From contig QHUL01000076.1 of assembly GCA_003222115.1 (NCBI GenBank), positions 1-40,938 on the forward strand: a DNA stretch of 40,938 nucleotides. Reading direction: 5' to 3'. The stretch comes from Gemmatimonadota bacterium. Lineage in GTDB: Bacteria > Gemmatimonadota > Gemmatimonadetes > Gemmatimonadales > GWC2-71-9. The notes below the pieces were generated by a model. The model had not been told where the DNA came from, ran no database searches, and was given only the letters and a program-made list of their open reading frames with translations. The position numbers and the translations under genes are program-made. The first letter of the stretch is position 1, and each line of letters begins with the position of its first letter. Positions 30,479-39,666 of this stretch are shown here, piece after piece.

Positions 30479-31171
30479 TCACAGCCCGGCGGCAACCCGC
30501 GCCGCCAACACGAACCCCACCCCCACGCTCGTCACCGCCGCTGCCACGTGCAGCGCCGTCGCCCACCGCGCTCCCCGCCCCGAGGCGAGCCGCACGATTG
30601 CCGCCAGCGACAGCGACACGCCGAGCATCCCGATCATCGTGCCGACGGCGAACGCGAAGAAATAGGCGAGCTGCGCCCTCCGGCTGGGCGCCGCGGCGAT
30701 GAGCAGCACCAGGATCGCCGCGCTCCCCGCGAGCCCGTGCAAGAGGCCGAACCCGAGCGAGCGGCGCGCGTCCCCCCGCGGGTGCAGATGCTCGTGCGCC
30801 GCTCCGTGCGCGTGGCTGTGGAGATGGAAGTGGGGCCCCTCGTCGTGCGTGTGCACGTGCAGGTGCCACCGCCCGCGCGCATGGCGCCAGATCACCGTTC
30901 CGCCCAGCCCGATGAGGAGCAGCGCGACGAGCAGGTCCGCGGCGGGCGCGAGACGCGCCGGCAGGTGCAGGCCGCCCGCGATGATCAGGAGCGCCACGGC
31001 CCCGAGGCTCGCGGTGTGCCCCACAGCCCAGGCGAGCCCCAGCCGGCACGCATCCCCGAGACGGCCCTGACGCGTGGCGAGCGTGGACACCGCGGCCAGG
31101 TGGTCGGGCTCGAAGGCGTGGCGCAGGCCGAGCAGCAGGCCGAGGCCGGCGGGGGCAAGCAGGGGACCCAT
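30479..31171 (-). CDS. Ni/Co-type transporter (NicO/UreH-like) with His-rich loop
   Basis: A 230-residue membrane protein with about six helices. RHAFEPDH (His18, Asp23, His24) in the first helix is the HX4DH metal signature of nickel/cobalt transporters, and FGLLHGLAGSAA supplies a second conserved His. A cytoplasmic or periplasmic loop (about residues 103-142) contains about fifteen histidines in HLHVHTHDEGPHFHLHSHAHG-like order, probably a metal-sensing or buffering loop. The ATG at 31171 is chosen as the point where conservation begins. TAGATT (31187-31182) lies 10 nt upstream. It diverges from the ECF sigma gene. Nickel versus cobalt and import versus export cannot be decided. Confidence 0.82.
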   Translation of the reverse strand: MGPLLAPAGLGLLLGLRHAFEPDHLAAVSTLATRQGRLGDACRLGLAWAVGHTASLGAVALLIIAGGLHLPARLAPAADLLVALLLIGLGGTVIWRHARGRWHLHVHTHDEGPHFHLHSHAHGAAHEHLHPRGDARRSLGFGLLHGLAGSAAILVLLIAAAPSRRAQLAYFFAFAVGTMIGMLGVSLSLAAIVRLASGRGARWATALHVAAAVTSVGVGFVLAARVAAGL

Positions 31172-31235
31172 GTCGGCCGTTAATCTAGCGTATGTTCCAA
31201 CCTTTACGCCGCTTGTCCTATCCAACCCCGTACCG

Positions 31236-31823
31236 ATGGAGCGTACCTGCCCCGGAGTGGCGACGCTGCGCAGAGATCCTGACAAGGCGACGGGGGGTCG
31301 AGCGGAGGATGCGGAAGTCGCGGACGCGGCCCTCGCGGCGAGCGGGGACGGGAGTGCGTTCGAGCGCCTGTACCGCTCGCACGCGGCACGCGTCCACAGC
31401 CTGGTGCGCCGCATGATGGGGCCCGAGACGGCCGACGACGTCACCCAGGACGTATTCATCCGCGCCTGGCAGAAGCTCTCGACCTTCCGGGGCGAAGCGG
31501 CGTTCGGCACGTGGCTGCACCGGGTGGCCGTGAACGTGATCCTGGCGCGGCGCACGTCGCTCGGCGTGGAGCGGGGACGCTTCGATGACTCCACCGCGGC
31601 GCTCGAAACGGCGCCGACCCGGCCGCGCGCGCCGGACGTGGCGATGGACTTCGACGACGCGGTGAGCCGGCTCCCCGACGGCGCGCGCCAGGTGTTCGTG
31701 CTGCACGACGTCGAGGGTTACAAGCACGACGAGATCGCCGACATGCTCGGCATCGTCCCGGGAACGTCGAAATCGCAGCTGCACCATGCGAGGATGGCGT
31801 TGAGAAGGCATCTGGACAGATAG
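31236..31823 (+). CDS. ECF-type RNA polymerase sigma factor
   Basis: A 195-residue extracytoplasmic-function sigma factor. Region 2 is FERLYRSHAARVHSLVRRMMG, ADDVTQDVFIRAWQKLSTFRG and FGTWLHRVAVNVIL in outline; region 4 is LPDGARQVFVLHDVEGYKHDEIADMLGIVPGTSKSQLHHAR in outline. The ATG at 31236 is chosen because the frame upstream is unconserved. It starts an operon with a zinc-finger anti-sigma factor and two DUF4097 proteins, a standard ECF arrangement. The upstream gap contains AACC and GTC spaced like an ECF promoter (near 31200 and 31215), so autoregulation is possible. A solo repeat arm lies 1 nt after its stop. Confidence 0.93.
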   Translation: MERTCPGVATLRRDPDKATGGRAEDAEVADAALAASGDGSAFERLYRSHAARVHSLVRRMMGPETADDVTQDVFIRAWQKLSTFRGEAAFGTWLHRVAVNVILARRTSLGVERGRFDDSTAALETAPTRPRAPDVAMDFDDAVSRLPDGARQVFVLHDVEGYKHDEIADMLGIVPGTSKSQLHHARMALRRHLDR

Positions 31824-31824
31824 T

Positions 31825-31850
31825 GCGTGGGGCGTAGGGCGTGGGGCGTA
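31825..31850. repeat. Solo arm of a snapback element
   Basis: G-rich units GCGTGGG/GCGTAGGG fill most of the 43-nt gap between the sigma stop (TAG 31821-31823) and the anti-sigma gene. The first 21 bases are the reverse complement of 21685-21705. Three G-runs are present. No pairing arm lies nearby. Confidence 0.75.
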
Positions 31851-31866
31851 ATGAAGGGAGAGATCG

Positions 31867-32514
31867 ATGACGAAGGACAACTGGACGGACCGGCTTTCGG
31901 AATACCTGGACGGCACGCTCGCCGTGGGGGAGCGCGCCGCGCTCGAGGCGCACCTCGTGGACTGTGCGGCGTGCGCGGCGACGCTGGAAGAGCTGCGGCG
32001 CGTCGTGGCCCGGGCGCGCGCGCTCGACGACCGGGCGCCCGGGGCCGACCTCTGGCCGAAGATCGCCGTGGGGATCGGCCGCGCGACCGCGCCTCCGGCG
32101 CGGCGCTACTTCGCGTTCACCGTGCCGCAGCTCATCGCGGCCTCGGTGGCCCTGATCATCCTGTCGGGCGGCACGACCTGGCTGCTGCGCTCCCGCGCCG
32201 TCACGGCGACTCCCGTCGCGATGGCGCCGCCGCAGGCCCAGTGGCTCACGGCGGCGGACCGGCGCTACGAGACGACGGTGGCCGAGCTGCAGGGGGCGCT
32301 CGTCGAGGGGCGGCGCACGGGGCGGCTCGACTCGACCACCGTCCGGATCCTGGAGCGCAACCTGGCCACGATCGACACCGCGATCGCGCAGGCGCGGCGC
32401 GCGCTCGCCGCGGACCCGGGCAGCGCATATCTCAACCATCACCTCGCCGACACGATGCGGCGGAAGCTGGAACTGCTCCGCCAGGCGACCGCCCTCACCG
32501 GCACGCAGAGCTGA
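31867..32514 (+). CDS. Zinc-finger anti-sigma factor
   Basis: A 215-residue membrane protein with the zinc anti-sigma (ZAS) motif H-x3-C-x2-C: His29, Cys33, Cys36 in AHLVDCAACAATL. The single membrane segment is about 83-105 (LIAASVALIILSGG), and the C-terminal part of about 100 residues is helical and outside the cytoplasm. It should hold the neighbouring sigma factor inactive until an envelope signal triggers release. GGGAGAG lies 5 nt before the ATG, a good ribosome site. Second gene of the sigma operon; the outer domain of the protein has no recognised sensor fold. Confidence 0.9.
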   Translation: MTKDNWTDRLSEYLDGTLAVGERAALEAHLVDCAACAATLEELRRVVARARALDDRAPGADLWPKIAVGIGRATAPPARRYFAFTVPQLIAASVALIILSGGTTWLLRSRAVTATPVAMAPPQAQWLTAADRRYETTVAELQGALVEGRRTGRLDSTTVRILERNLATIDTAIAQARRALAADPGSAYLNHHLADTMRRKLELLRQATALTGTQS

Positions 32515-32527
32515 AGAGGAGAGCTGC

Positions 32528-33379
32528 ATGATCACGATTCTGGCGGTCGCGACGGCCGCGGCGCTGGCCCAGACGGACACCACGATTCCGGTGCGGCCCG
32601 GCGCCCGCCTCGATGTGAACAACTTCGGGGGTTCGATCGCCGTCAGTACCTGGGCGAAGAGCGCCGTCAGAGTCCAGGCCGAGCACTCGAGCCGCGACCG
32701 CGTCCAGGTCAGCGGCTCGGAGGCGGTGGTGAGCGTCAAGTCGACGGGCAGGTTAGGCCCGTCCCAGGTCATCGACTACACGATCACGGTGCCCGTCTCG
32801 ATGGCGCTCGCGCTGTCGGGGGTCTACGCCGACATCACGGTCGAAGGGTCGCAGGGGGAAATCACGGCCGAGACGGTGCAGGGCGAGGTCAAGGTGACGG
32901 GTGGGTCGGGCTTCGTGTCGCTGCGGTCCGTGAACGGCGAGGTGACACTCGAGAAGGCGCGTGGCCGCATCACCCTCAACACGGTGAACGAGGGAATCAC
33001 GCTGCGCGACGCGTCGGGGGACGTCGCCGCCGAGACGGTGAACGGCGACGTGCGGCTCGAGCGCATCGAGTCGGGCAACGTGGAGGCGAACACGGTGAAC
33101 GGCGGGATCGTATACGACGGCACCATCAAAGAGAGCGGGCGCTACCGCTTCGCCACGCACGACGGCGACCTCGCCATCGCGATCCCCGAGAACGCGAGCG
33201 TGACGGTGTCGGTCTCGACCTTCGAGGGCGACTTCGAGGCGTGCTTCCCCGTGACGCTCACCGGGAAGACGAAGCACCGCTTCAGCTTCACGATCGGCTC
33301 GGGGAGCGCGCGGCTCGAGCTCGAGTCCTTCAACGGCGACATCAAGCTGTGCCGCCCCGGGCGGCTCAAGGAGAAATGA
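32528..33379 (+). CDS. Exported DUF4097-type beta-solenoid protein 1
   Basis: A 283-residue exported protein. A signal peptide covers about 1-14 (ILAVATAAALAQ). The body consists of short repeating beta turns of the DUF4097 type: SVNGEVTL, TVNEGITL, TVNGDVRL, TVNGGIVY, SFNGDIKL, spaced about 15-25 residues, and ends in SFTIGSGSARLELESFNGD. Such solenoids are envelope proteins of unknown function that often follow ECF sigma/anti-sigma pairs. GAGGAG lies upstream of the ATG. The next gene overlaps or abuts its stop. Function is not established. Confidence 0.85.
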   Translation: MITILAVATAAALAQTDTTIPVRPGARLDVNNFGGSIAVSTWAKSAVRVQAEHSSRDRVQVSGSEAVVSVKSTGRLGPSQVIDYTITVPVSMALALSGVYADITVEGSQGEITAETVQGEVKVTGGSGFVSLRSVNGEVTLEKARGRITLNTVNEGITLRDASGDVAAETVNGDVRLERIESGNVEANTVNGGIVYDGTIKESGRYRFATHDGDLAIAIPENASVTVSVSTFEGDFEACFPVTLTGKTKHRFSFTIGSGSARLELESFNGDIKLCRPGRLKEK

Positions 33380-33381
33380 CC

Positions 33382-34155
33382 ATGAACTACGGACTCGTGC
33401 TGCTGAGCCTCGTCACGGCCTCCGCGACCTCGCTCGCCGCGCAGAGCGACTTCCACTGGCGGGGAAAGATCGCGACCGGCAAGGAGATCGAGATCAAGGG
33501 CGTGAACGGCGACGTGCGGGCGGTCGCAGGGAGCGGCGGCGAGACCGAGGTCACCGCGACGAAGCGCGCCAAGCGCAGCGATCCCGACGACGTAAAGATC
33601 GAGGTGGTGGAGCACGAGGGCGGCGTCACGATCTGCGCCGTATATCCGAGCGAGGGCCGCCGGGCGAACGAGTGCCGGCCCGGCGAGGGCGGGCACATGA
33701 GCACGCGCGAGAACGACGTCGTGGTGGAGTTCACGGTGCACGTGCCCGCGGGCGTCAAATTCGTCGGCAAGACGGTCAACGGAGAAGTGGAAGCGGCGAG
33801 CCTCGGCGGCGACGTGGAGGCCTCGACCGTGAACGGCGGCATTCACATCTCGACGTCGGGCTACGCGGAGGCGACGACGGTGAACGGGTCGATCGTGGCG
33901 GCGATGGGGAAGGCGAGCTGGACGGACGGCGTGGAGTTCCGGACGGTGAACGGCGGCATCACGCTCGACCTGCCGCCCAGCCTCTCGGCCGAGGTGCGGG
34001 CGGAGACGGTGAATGGCGAGATCTTCACGGACTTCCCGCTCATGGTGACCGGCAAGCTCGGCCCGCGTCGCGTCACGGGCACGATCGGCAGCGGGGGGAG
34101 GCAGCTGGCGCTCTCGACGGTGAACGGGAATATCAGGCTCCGGAAAACCTCGTAA
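33382..34155 (+). CDS. Exported DUF4097-type beta-solenoid protein 2
   Basis: A 257-residue paralogue of the preceding protein with a signal peptide (LLSLVTASATSLAAQ). It has seven VNG turns (KGVNGDVR, KTVNGEVE, STVNGGIH, TTVNGSIV, RTVNGGIT, ETVNGEIF, STVNGNIR), each about 16-24 residues apart. The ATG at 33382 is preferred because AAGGAG lies 8 nt upstream; the ATG at 33376 overlaps the previous stop but is only 2 nt from AAGGAG. Tandem duplication of the neighbouring gene is likely, but the two have diverged widely. Its stop is followed after 5 nt by a snapback element. Confidence 0.85.
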   Translation: MNYGLVLLSLVTASATSLAAQSDFHWRGKIATGKEIEIKGVNGDVRAVAGSGGETEVTATKRAKRSDPDDVKIEVVEHEGGVTICAVYPSEGRRANECRPGEGGHMSTRENDVVVEFTVHVPAGVKFVGKTVNGEVEAASLGGDVEASTVNGGIHISTSGYAEATTVNGSIVAAMGKASWTDGVEFRTVNGGITLDLPPSLSAEVRAETVNGEIFTDFPLMVTGKLGPRRVTGTIGSGGRQLALSTVNGNIRLRKTS

Positions 34156-34160
34156 CTACA

Positions 34161-34223
34161 GGGGAAACGGGACACGGGACACGTCGTGACGCCACGTTTC
34201 CCGTTTCCCGTTTCCCGATCCCC
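34161..34223. repeat. Snapback element 6 with GGGAAAC/GGGACAC units
   Basis: The left arm (34161-34184) is made of GGGAAAC and GGGACAC units and pairs, 21 of 24, with the right arm (34194-34217); the right arm continues to 34223. The loop is only 9 nt. The right arm has four G-runs on the minus strand (GGGG, GGG, GGG, GGG), a G-quadruplex pattern. It begins 5 nt after the DUF4097 stop codon. The remaining 87 nt to the methylase gene hold only a GAGGGG ribosome site. Confidence 0.85.
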
Positions 34224-34310
34224 GCAATAATCCGCACCTACCCGCAACACCCCGGTACGTAAGCTAGGAGCGACCCTCAGTACTCTGGCCTCGTCCGATT
34301 CGAGGGGCCC

Positions 34311-37300
34311 GTGGTGCTGCGCGAGCTCGTCACCCGCACCGAGCAGATCGACGATCTACGCGACCTCTTTGGCGCGCTCGGGTTCAAGCCGGCGTGGGAG
34401 ACCGTGCCACCCGGGCCCTGGCTCGGCGCTGCCCAGGCCGTAGCGGCGGGTGTGCGCCGCGCGGCCCTGGTGGCGCGTCACGAGGCCTACCGGGTGTTCG
34501 GCCTCGAGGCGGAGGATCCCGAGCGGGCCGCGCGCAGCGCCGCGCAGCGACTCGCCCAGGGCGCCGAGCGCGGGCTCGCCTGCGCTCTGGCTGTGGGGGG
34601 CCGGTCGCGCCTGCTCGTGTGTGCGACCTGGCGCCACGGCGGGCGGGGGCCGCTTGGCGTCCGGACGCTGGCCGTCCCGCTCGACCGCGTCCCCGCGAGC
34701 TTTCTCGCCGCCCTCGAGCGCTGCGCTCCCCTGCCGGGCGAGACATCGCTCGCGCTGGCGCTGCGCGTCGCCGAGGCGCTCGCGAGTGAGGGCGTCACGC
34801 CCCGCTTCTTCAAGGCGTTCCGCCGCGTGCTCGAGCGGTTCACCGACCGGCTGCCCGAACCGCGCAGCCGTAGCGAGCGCCATGCGCTCGCCCTCACGGC
34901 CCTCACGCGTGTGCTGTTCCTCTACTTCGTGCAGGCCAAGGGATGGCTGGACGGCGACCGTCGCTACTTGATCCACCGGGTCGACGAGACCCTCGGTGGG
35001 CCCAGCACGTTTCAGCGCCACGTCTTCGACCCGCTGTGCTTCGGCGCACTCAATCGGCCGCCCGGCGAGCGCTCGAGGCACGCCCGCGCCCTGGGCCGGC
35101 TGCCGTTCCTGAACGGCGGGCTGTTCGAGCCGACCGCGCTGGAGCGGCGCCACGGGGTGGCCTCATGGAGCAACGGGGACTGGCGCGACGCCTTTGACGA
35201 GCTGTTCGAGCGGTTCCACTTCTCCGTCCACGAGGCCGACGCGGCTGAGTCGGTGGCGCCGGACATGCTGGGCCGCGTGTTCGAAGGAGTGATGGATCCC
35301 GACGAGCGCCGCACGAGCGGCAGCTTCTACACGCCCGCCGCGCTCGTGCGGGAGCTCGTGCGGGCGGGGCTCGAGGCCGTGCTCGTCGGCCGGTTCGGCC
35401 TTGCCCGAGAGGCGGCGGAGCGCTGGATCCACGACGGTCGGCCCCCGCCGCCCCCGCAGATCCCGGACCTGCGGCGCCTCAAGGTAGTAGACCCCGCCGT
35501 AGGTTCCGGTGCGTTCCTGCTCGGCGCGCTGGAGGAGCTGGTCGCGCTGCGCCGGGCGGCGGGCGAGGGGCCGCTCGTTCGCCTCAAGCGCGACGTCCTC
35601 GCCTGCTCGCTCTTCGGCGTGGATCTGAAGCTCACCGCCGTGCGCTTGGCCGAGCTTCGCCTGTGGCTCGCGCTCGTAGCCGACGACGCGGAGACGGACC
35701 TCGCGCGCATCGCTCCGCTGCCGAACCTCGACGGCCACGTGCGCCAAGGAGACGTGCTGCTCGACCCGTTGGCGCTCGCGGCGGCTTTGGGCGGCGCTCG
35801 GGCGCCGAGCGCGACCCGCGAACACACCGCGCGGTTGGCGGATGCGCGCCGCGCCCTCTTCGACCTCACCGGCGCGGCCAAGCGGCGGGCGCGGGCCGAT
35901 GTCGAGCGCGCCGTGGCGGCCCTCGCAGCGGATGGCTTCGCGCGCGCCGTGCGGCTGCTCGACGCCGCCGTCGCGGAGCTCGTGGCCGCTGGGAAGGACC
36001 GCGACCTGTTCGGCAGGCGGCGTGGCCTGACGGGCGACGAGCGCGGGCGCCTGCGCCGCCTCCGGGCGAGCCGTCGCGAGCTGCGCGCGGCCGCCCGTCG
36101 GCTTGCGCGGGAGGGCGGCGCGCCGTGCTTCGCGTTCGAGTCCCATTTCGGCGACGTGGTGGCGGGAGGCGGTTTCGATCTCGTCGTCGGGAACCCGCCG
36201 TGGGTGCGAGGGGAGCGGCTGCCCGCCCGCGTGCGGGAGACGCTCTCCCATCGCTACCCCTCCTGGCGCCCGTCCGCCGTGCGGGGGTTCGGCCACCTCC
36301 CCGACCTGGCCGTGGCGTTCGTCGAACGGGCCCTCGAGCTCGCGGCGCCGGGTGGGTGCATCGCCTTGCTCGTGCCGGCGAAGCTCGCGTCGAGCGGCTA
36401 TGCGGAGCCACTGCGGCAACGGCTGTCGCACGGCACGCGCATCGAGCGCGCCGCCCGGCTCGCCGACGCGGCCGGCGCGTTCGGCGCCGCCGCCGTGTAC
36501 CCCATGGCGCTGATCGCGACCCGCGCCGAGCCCGGTCCGGCCGACGAGACAGTCACCGCGCTCGGCCCACGGAGCGCGGCGCCGCGCGTGCCGCAGCGCG
36601 CCCTCCAGGCGCCGGGGCCCTGGGTGCTCCACGCGGATGCCACGCGCGTGGCCCGCCGGGTGCGCGCCGCGCTCCCCACCGTGGGCGAGCGGTGGACACC
36701 GCAGCTCGGCGTGAAGACCGGGGCGGACGACGTGTTCCTCGTGCGGGAGTCCGTGCCCGGGACGCGGCCGGCGCTGCGGGGCCGCGACCTCTCCGCGTGG
36801 CACGCGGAGCCAAGCAGCTTCCTCCTGTGGACGCACGGCCCTGACGGCCGCCCATTGGCGCGCCTGCCCCCACTGCTCGAGCGCGCCCTCGAGCCGCACC
36901 TCGAGCGGCTGCGGCGGCGCGCGGACTACCGCGGCGGCGCCCCGTGGCAGGTGTTTCGCACCGCGCTCGCCCTGGCCCGCCATCGCGTCGTGTGGCCCGA
37001 TCTCTCCCGCCGCCTCGCCGCCGCGGTCCCCGACGACGAGCCCGTACCGCTCAACACGGCGTACGGCGTCGCCACGCGCACTGCGGACGACGCCTGCGCG
37101 CTCGCCGCGTGGCTCAACAGCCGGTGGCTCACGGCACTGGCGCGGCTGCGCGCCGACCCGGCACGCGGGGGATTCCGGCGCTTCAACGCCGGCGTCGTGC
37201 GCGAGCTGCCGGTGCCGTCGGCGGACTCCGCCGCCTGGTCCGCCCTCGCCGAGTGCGGCCGCCGCCGCGAGACCGACGACCGGCTCGTCGCGGAGCTGCT

Positions 37301-37358
37301 GCAGCTCGATGCTTCCGACCAGCGCGCTCTGGAACGGCTCGCCCCGGATCCTCTCTGA
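34311..37358 (+). CDS. Eco57I-type N6-adenine DNA methyltransferase
   Basis: A 1015-residue gamma-class DNA methyltransferase. The motif X-like TSGSFYTP is at 335-342, motif [12 protein letters not shown] centres on Asp394-Phe402, and the catalytic motif IV NPPW is at 628-631. The C-terminal part (from about 740) looks like a target-recognition domain of the TaqI/PglX type, with [23 protein letters not shown] near the end. The N-terminal 130 residues resemble the degenerate nuclease-like region of type IIG enzymes, but no PD-(D/E)XK residues are obvious. GTG 34311 or 34314 is the start (GAGGGG upstream). It is followed by a helicase gene overlapping by 50 bp. Probably half of a DNA-modification or defence system. 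Confidence 0.9.
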   Translation: MVLRELVTRTEQIDDLRDLFGALGFKPAWETVPPGPWLGAAQAVAAGVRRAALVARHEAYRVFGLEAEDPERAARSAAQRLAQGAERGLACALAVGGRSRLLVCATWRHGGRGPLGVRTLAVPLDRVPASFLAALERCAPLPGETSLALALRVAEALASEGVTPRFFKAFRRVLERFTDRLPEPRSRSERHALALTALTRVLFLYFVQAKGWLDGDRRYLIHRVDETLGGPSTFQRHVFDPLCFGALNRPPGERSRHARALGRLPFLNGGLFEPTALERRHGVASWSNGDWRDAFDELFERFHFSVHEADAAESVAPDMLGRVFEGVMDPDERRTSGSFYTPAALVRELVRAGLEAVLVGRFGLAREAAERWIHDGRPPPPPQIPDLRRLKVVDPAVGSGAFLLGALEELVALRRAAGEGPLVRLKRDVLACSLFGVDLKLTAVRLAELRLWLALVADDAETDLARIAPLPNLDGHVRQGDVLLDPLALAAALGGARAPSATREHTARLADARRALFDLTGAAKRRARADVERAVAALAADGFARAVRLLDAAVAELVAAGKDRDLFGRRRGLTGDERGRLRRLRASRRELRAAARRLAREGGAPCFAFESHFGDVVAGGGFDLVVGNPPWVRGERLPARVRETLSHRYPSWRPSAVRGFGHLPDLAVAFVERALELAAPGGCIALLVPAKLASSGYAEPLRQRLSHGTRIERAARLADAAGAFGAAAVYPMALIATRAEPGPADETVTALGPRSAAPRVPQRALQAPGPWVLHADATRVARRVRAALPTVGERWTPQLGVKTGADDVFLVRESVPGTRPALRGRDLSAWHAEPSSFLLWTHGPDGRPLARLPPLLERALEPHLERLRRRADYRGGAPWQVFRTALALARHRVVWPDLSRRLAAAVPDDEPVPLNTAYGVATRTADDACALAAWLNSRWLTALARLRADPARGGFRRFNAGVVRELPVPSADSAAWSALAECGRRRETDDRLVAELLQLDASDQRALERLAPDPL

Positions 37359-39666
37359 GGACCTGCAACCCCCGGTCGAGCCGCTCGCGCTCTTGCTCCG
37401 ACCGGGGGCGGTGGCGGACGCCGGCCCGGTCGTACGCCGGGCCGCGCGGGAACTGCTCGACCTCCCGGAGGGGCCGTGCGCGAGCTGGCCCTCGTGGCTT
37501 GCGGCACATCAGCGCCCCGCCGCCGAGCGGCTGGCCGCGATGCTCGACCGCTACTGCGGCGCCCTGCTCGCCGACGCCGTCGGATTGGGCAAGTCGTACG
37601 TGGCGCTCGCGGTGGCCCTCGCCCGGCGCGAGCCATTCGCCCTCGCCGTCCCGGCCGTGCTGGCGCCGCAATGGCGAGCGCTGCTGGCGCAGCACAACAC
37701 AGCCGCGCGGATCATCACGCACGAATCCATGAGCACGAGGGATTACCGCCCACCGCTCTCTCCCGCCCCTTACCGGCTTCTCGTCGTGGACGAGGCCCAC
37801 CGCTTTCGTAACCCCGACACGCGCCGCTACCGCGCGCTCGCGAAGCTCGTCGTGGGAGCGCGGGTGCTGCTCGTGACGGCGACGCCCGTGCACAACCGCC
37901 TCGCCGACCTGTTCCACCTGTTCCGGCTGTTCCTAAGGGACCACGAGCTCGCGGCGCTCGGCGTCGCGTCGCTGCGGCGCGCCGCGGCGGGAGACGTCGA
38001 TCCGGCGACCCTGGCTGCGGTGGCGGCGCGGCTGACCGTGGCTCGCTCCCGCGACCGCGTGCGAGCCGGCTACGGCCGCGGGCCCTTGGCCCTGTCATTC
38101 CCCCAGCGCGCGGCGGGCGAGCGCGTGCGCGCCGGCGTGGCTCCGGAGCCGTTGCTCCTCGCGTGCGTCGCCGGGGTCGAGCGCCTCGGTGCGGGCGGGC
38201 CCGCGGCGCCGCTGCTCCGAATAACACTGCTGCGGCGGCTCGCGTCGAGCCTCGTCGCTTTTCGCGCGAGCCTCACGCGACACGAGGCCTTCCTCGATCT
38301 GGCGCTCGCAGCCGCACAGGAGGGTCGCACGCTCGACGCCCGGGATTTCTCCCGCTTTTGCGCGGTCGCCGACGCGGGCGACACACAGCTGGCCCTCTTC
38401 GCAATCCTGCTGGAGGCGGGGTCGGGGTCCGCCCCGCCCGACGATCTCGCGGTGACCCGGGACCTGCGCGCGATCGCCCGCGCCCAGGAGGACCCCAAGG
38501 CGGACGCGCTCGCCGCGCTGCTCGGCCAGCGTCCCGGTAAGACCATCGTGTTCGTCGAGGCCGCCGCCACGGTGCGACACCTGCTCCGGTGCCTGAGGGG
38601 ACGGCGGGTCGCGGGTGTCGTGGGCGAGACGGCGCTGTTCGCGGGAGGCCCTGGCGGCCGCGCGGAGGCGCTTCGGGCATTCGCACCGCTCGCGCAAGGC
38701 GCCGGCCCACCGCCCGCCGCGCTCGAGACCGACGTGCTGATCGCCACCGACCTTCTCTCGGAGGGGCTGAACCTCCAAGACGCCGCGCGCGTGATTCACT
38801 ACGACCTGCCCTGGAGCCCCGCGCGCCTCGCTCAGCGGGTCGGTCGCATCGACCGGCTGGGCTCGCCGCACGGCCGCATCGAGACGGTCACGTTCCTGCC
38901 CCACCCCGCGATCGAGCGCGCGCTCGCCGTGGAGCGCCGCATGGCGGCGAAAGTCGCGGCGCAGCAGGCGGCCGGCGCGGCGCAGGTCGAATCGCCCTCC
39001 GGGCAGGTATCCGGAGCCGCAGGGCTCGACTGGTGCGACCGCCTGCAGTCGCTCGCGGCACACGCCGAGCCACCCGCCGCGGCCGGAGCCTGCGCCGCAG
39101 TGGGGGGACACGAGCCAGCTGTGGTATTGGTCATCCGGATCGGAGCGCTCGTCGAGGCGCTGGTCGTAGTGGGCGAAGCGACCGTCGCCGATCCGCTGCG
39201 AGCGACCCACATGCTGGAGGCCGCGGCGTCAGCTTCGGACGCGCCGCTCGACCGACAGGCGATCGAAGCGGCAATCCGCCGGGCGGCTCCGCTGGTTCGC
39301 ACCCGGCTCGCTGCGGTGGCGACCGCCCGCTGGCGCGCCGGCGACCGTGATCGGCTCGCGCGCCGGCTCATCCCGTGGGTGCTCGCCGCGGGCCGCCGCG
39401 CAGCGCGGCGGCGCGACGTCCCAGAGCTGGCGCGGCTCGACGGCCTCGTCTCCCGGCTCGCACTGGGAATGACGGCAGGCGAGGAGCAACTGCTCGAGGA
39501 GCTGCTGGGGCGTCGTGCCGCGCTCGCGATCGCTGACGTCCTCGCCTGGCACGAGCGGCTGCCGCCCCCGCGCGAGCCATCCGAGGCGCCCCGTGTGGAG
39601 CTCGTCGCCGCACTCGCGATCGGGCCGGCCGCGCCGTGCCGGCCGTCAGGCGTCGCCGAGCAGTAG
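37309..39666 (+). CDS. SNF2-type helicase/translocase
   Basis: A 785-residue SF2 ATPase of the SNF2/RapA (HepA) style. Walker A is [13 protein letters not shown] (Gly92-Ser96), the DEAH box VVDEAHRF is at 161-168, VTATPVHN is motif III, and motifs IV to VI show [25 protein letters not shown] and [11 protein letters not shown] (509-519). The last 200 residues are helical and match no nuclease signature I can see. The ATG at 37309 gives a 50-bp overlap with the methyltransferase gene, evidence that the two are expressed together. It may translocate DNA for a modification or restriction complex. It ends 21 bp inside the convergent antiporter gene. Confidence 0.9.
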   Translation: MLPTSALWNGSPRILSEDLQPPVEPLALLLRPGAVADAGPVVRRAARELLDLPEGPCASWPSWLAAHQRPAAERLAAMLDRYCGALLADAVGLGKSYVALAVALARREPFALAVPAVLAPQWRALLAQHNTAARIITHESMSTRDYRPPLSPAPYRLLVVDEAHRFRNPDTRRYRALAKLVVGARVLLVTATPVHNRLADLFHLFRLFLRDHELAALGVASLRRAAAGDVDPATLAAVAARLTVARSRDRVRAGYGRGPLALSFPQRAAGERVRAGVAPEPLLLACVAGVERLGAGGPAAPLLRITLLRRLASSLVAFRASLTRHEAFLDLALAAAQEGRTLDARDFSRFCAVADAGDTQLALFAILLEAGSGSAPPDDLAVTRDLRAIARAQEDPKADALAALLGQRPGKTIVFVEAAATVRHLLRCLRGRRVAGVVGETALFAGGPGGRAEALRAFAPLAQGAGPPPAALETDVLIATDLLSEGLNLQDAARVIHYDLPWSPARLAQRVGRIDRLGSPHGRIETVTFLPHPAIERALAVERRMAAKVAAQQAAGAAQVESPSGQVSGAAGLDWCDRLQSLAAHAEPPAAAGACAAVGGHEPAVVLVIRIGALVEALVVVGEATVADPLRATHMLEAAASASDAPLDRQAIEAAIRRAAPLVRTRLAAVATARWRAGDRDRLARRLIPWVLAAGRRAARRRDVPELARLDGLVSRLALGMTAGEEQLLEELLGRRAALAIADVLAWHERLPPPREPSEAPRVELVAALAIGPAAPCRPSGVAEQ

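Noticed and set aside
34311-39666. BREX or DISARM system
   Set aside because: Only methylase and helicase are present; none of the other required genes lies next to them.
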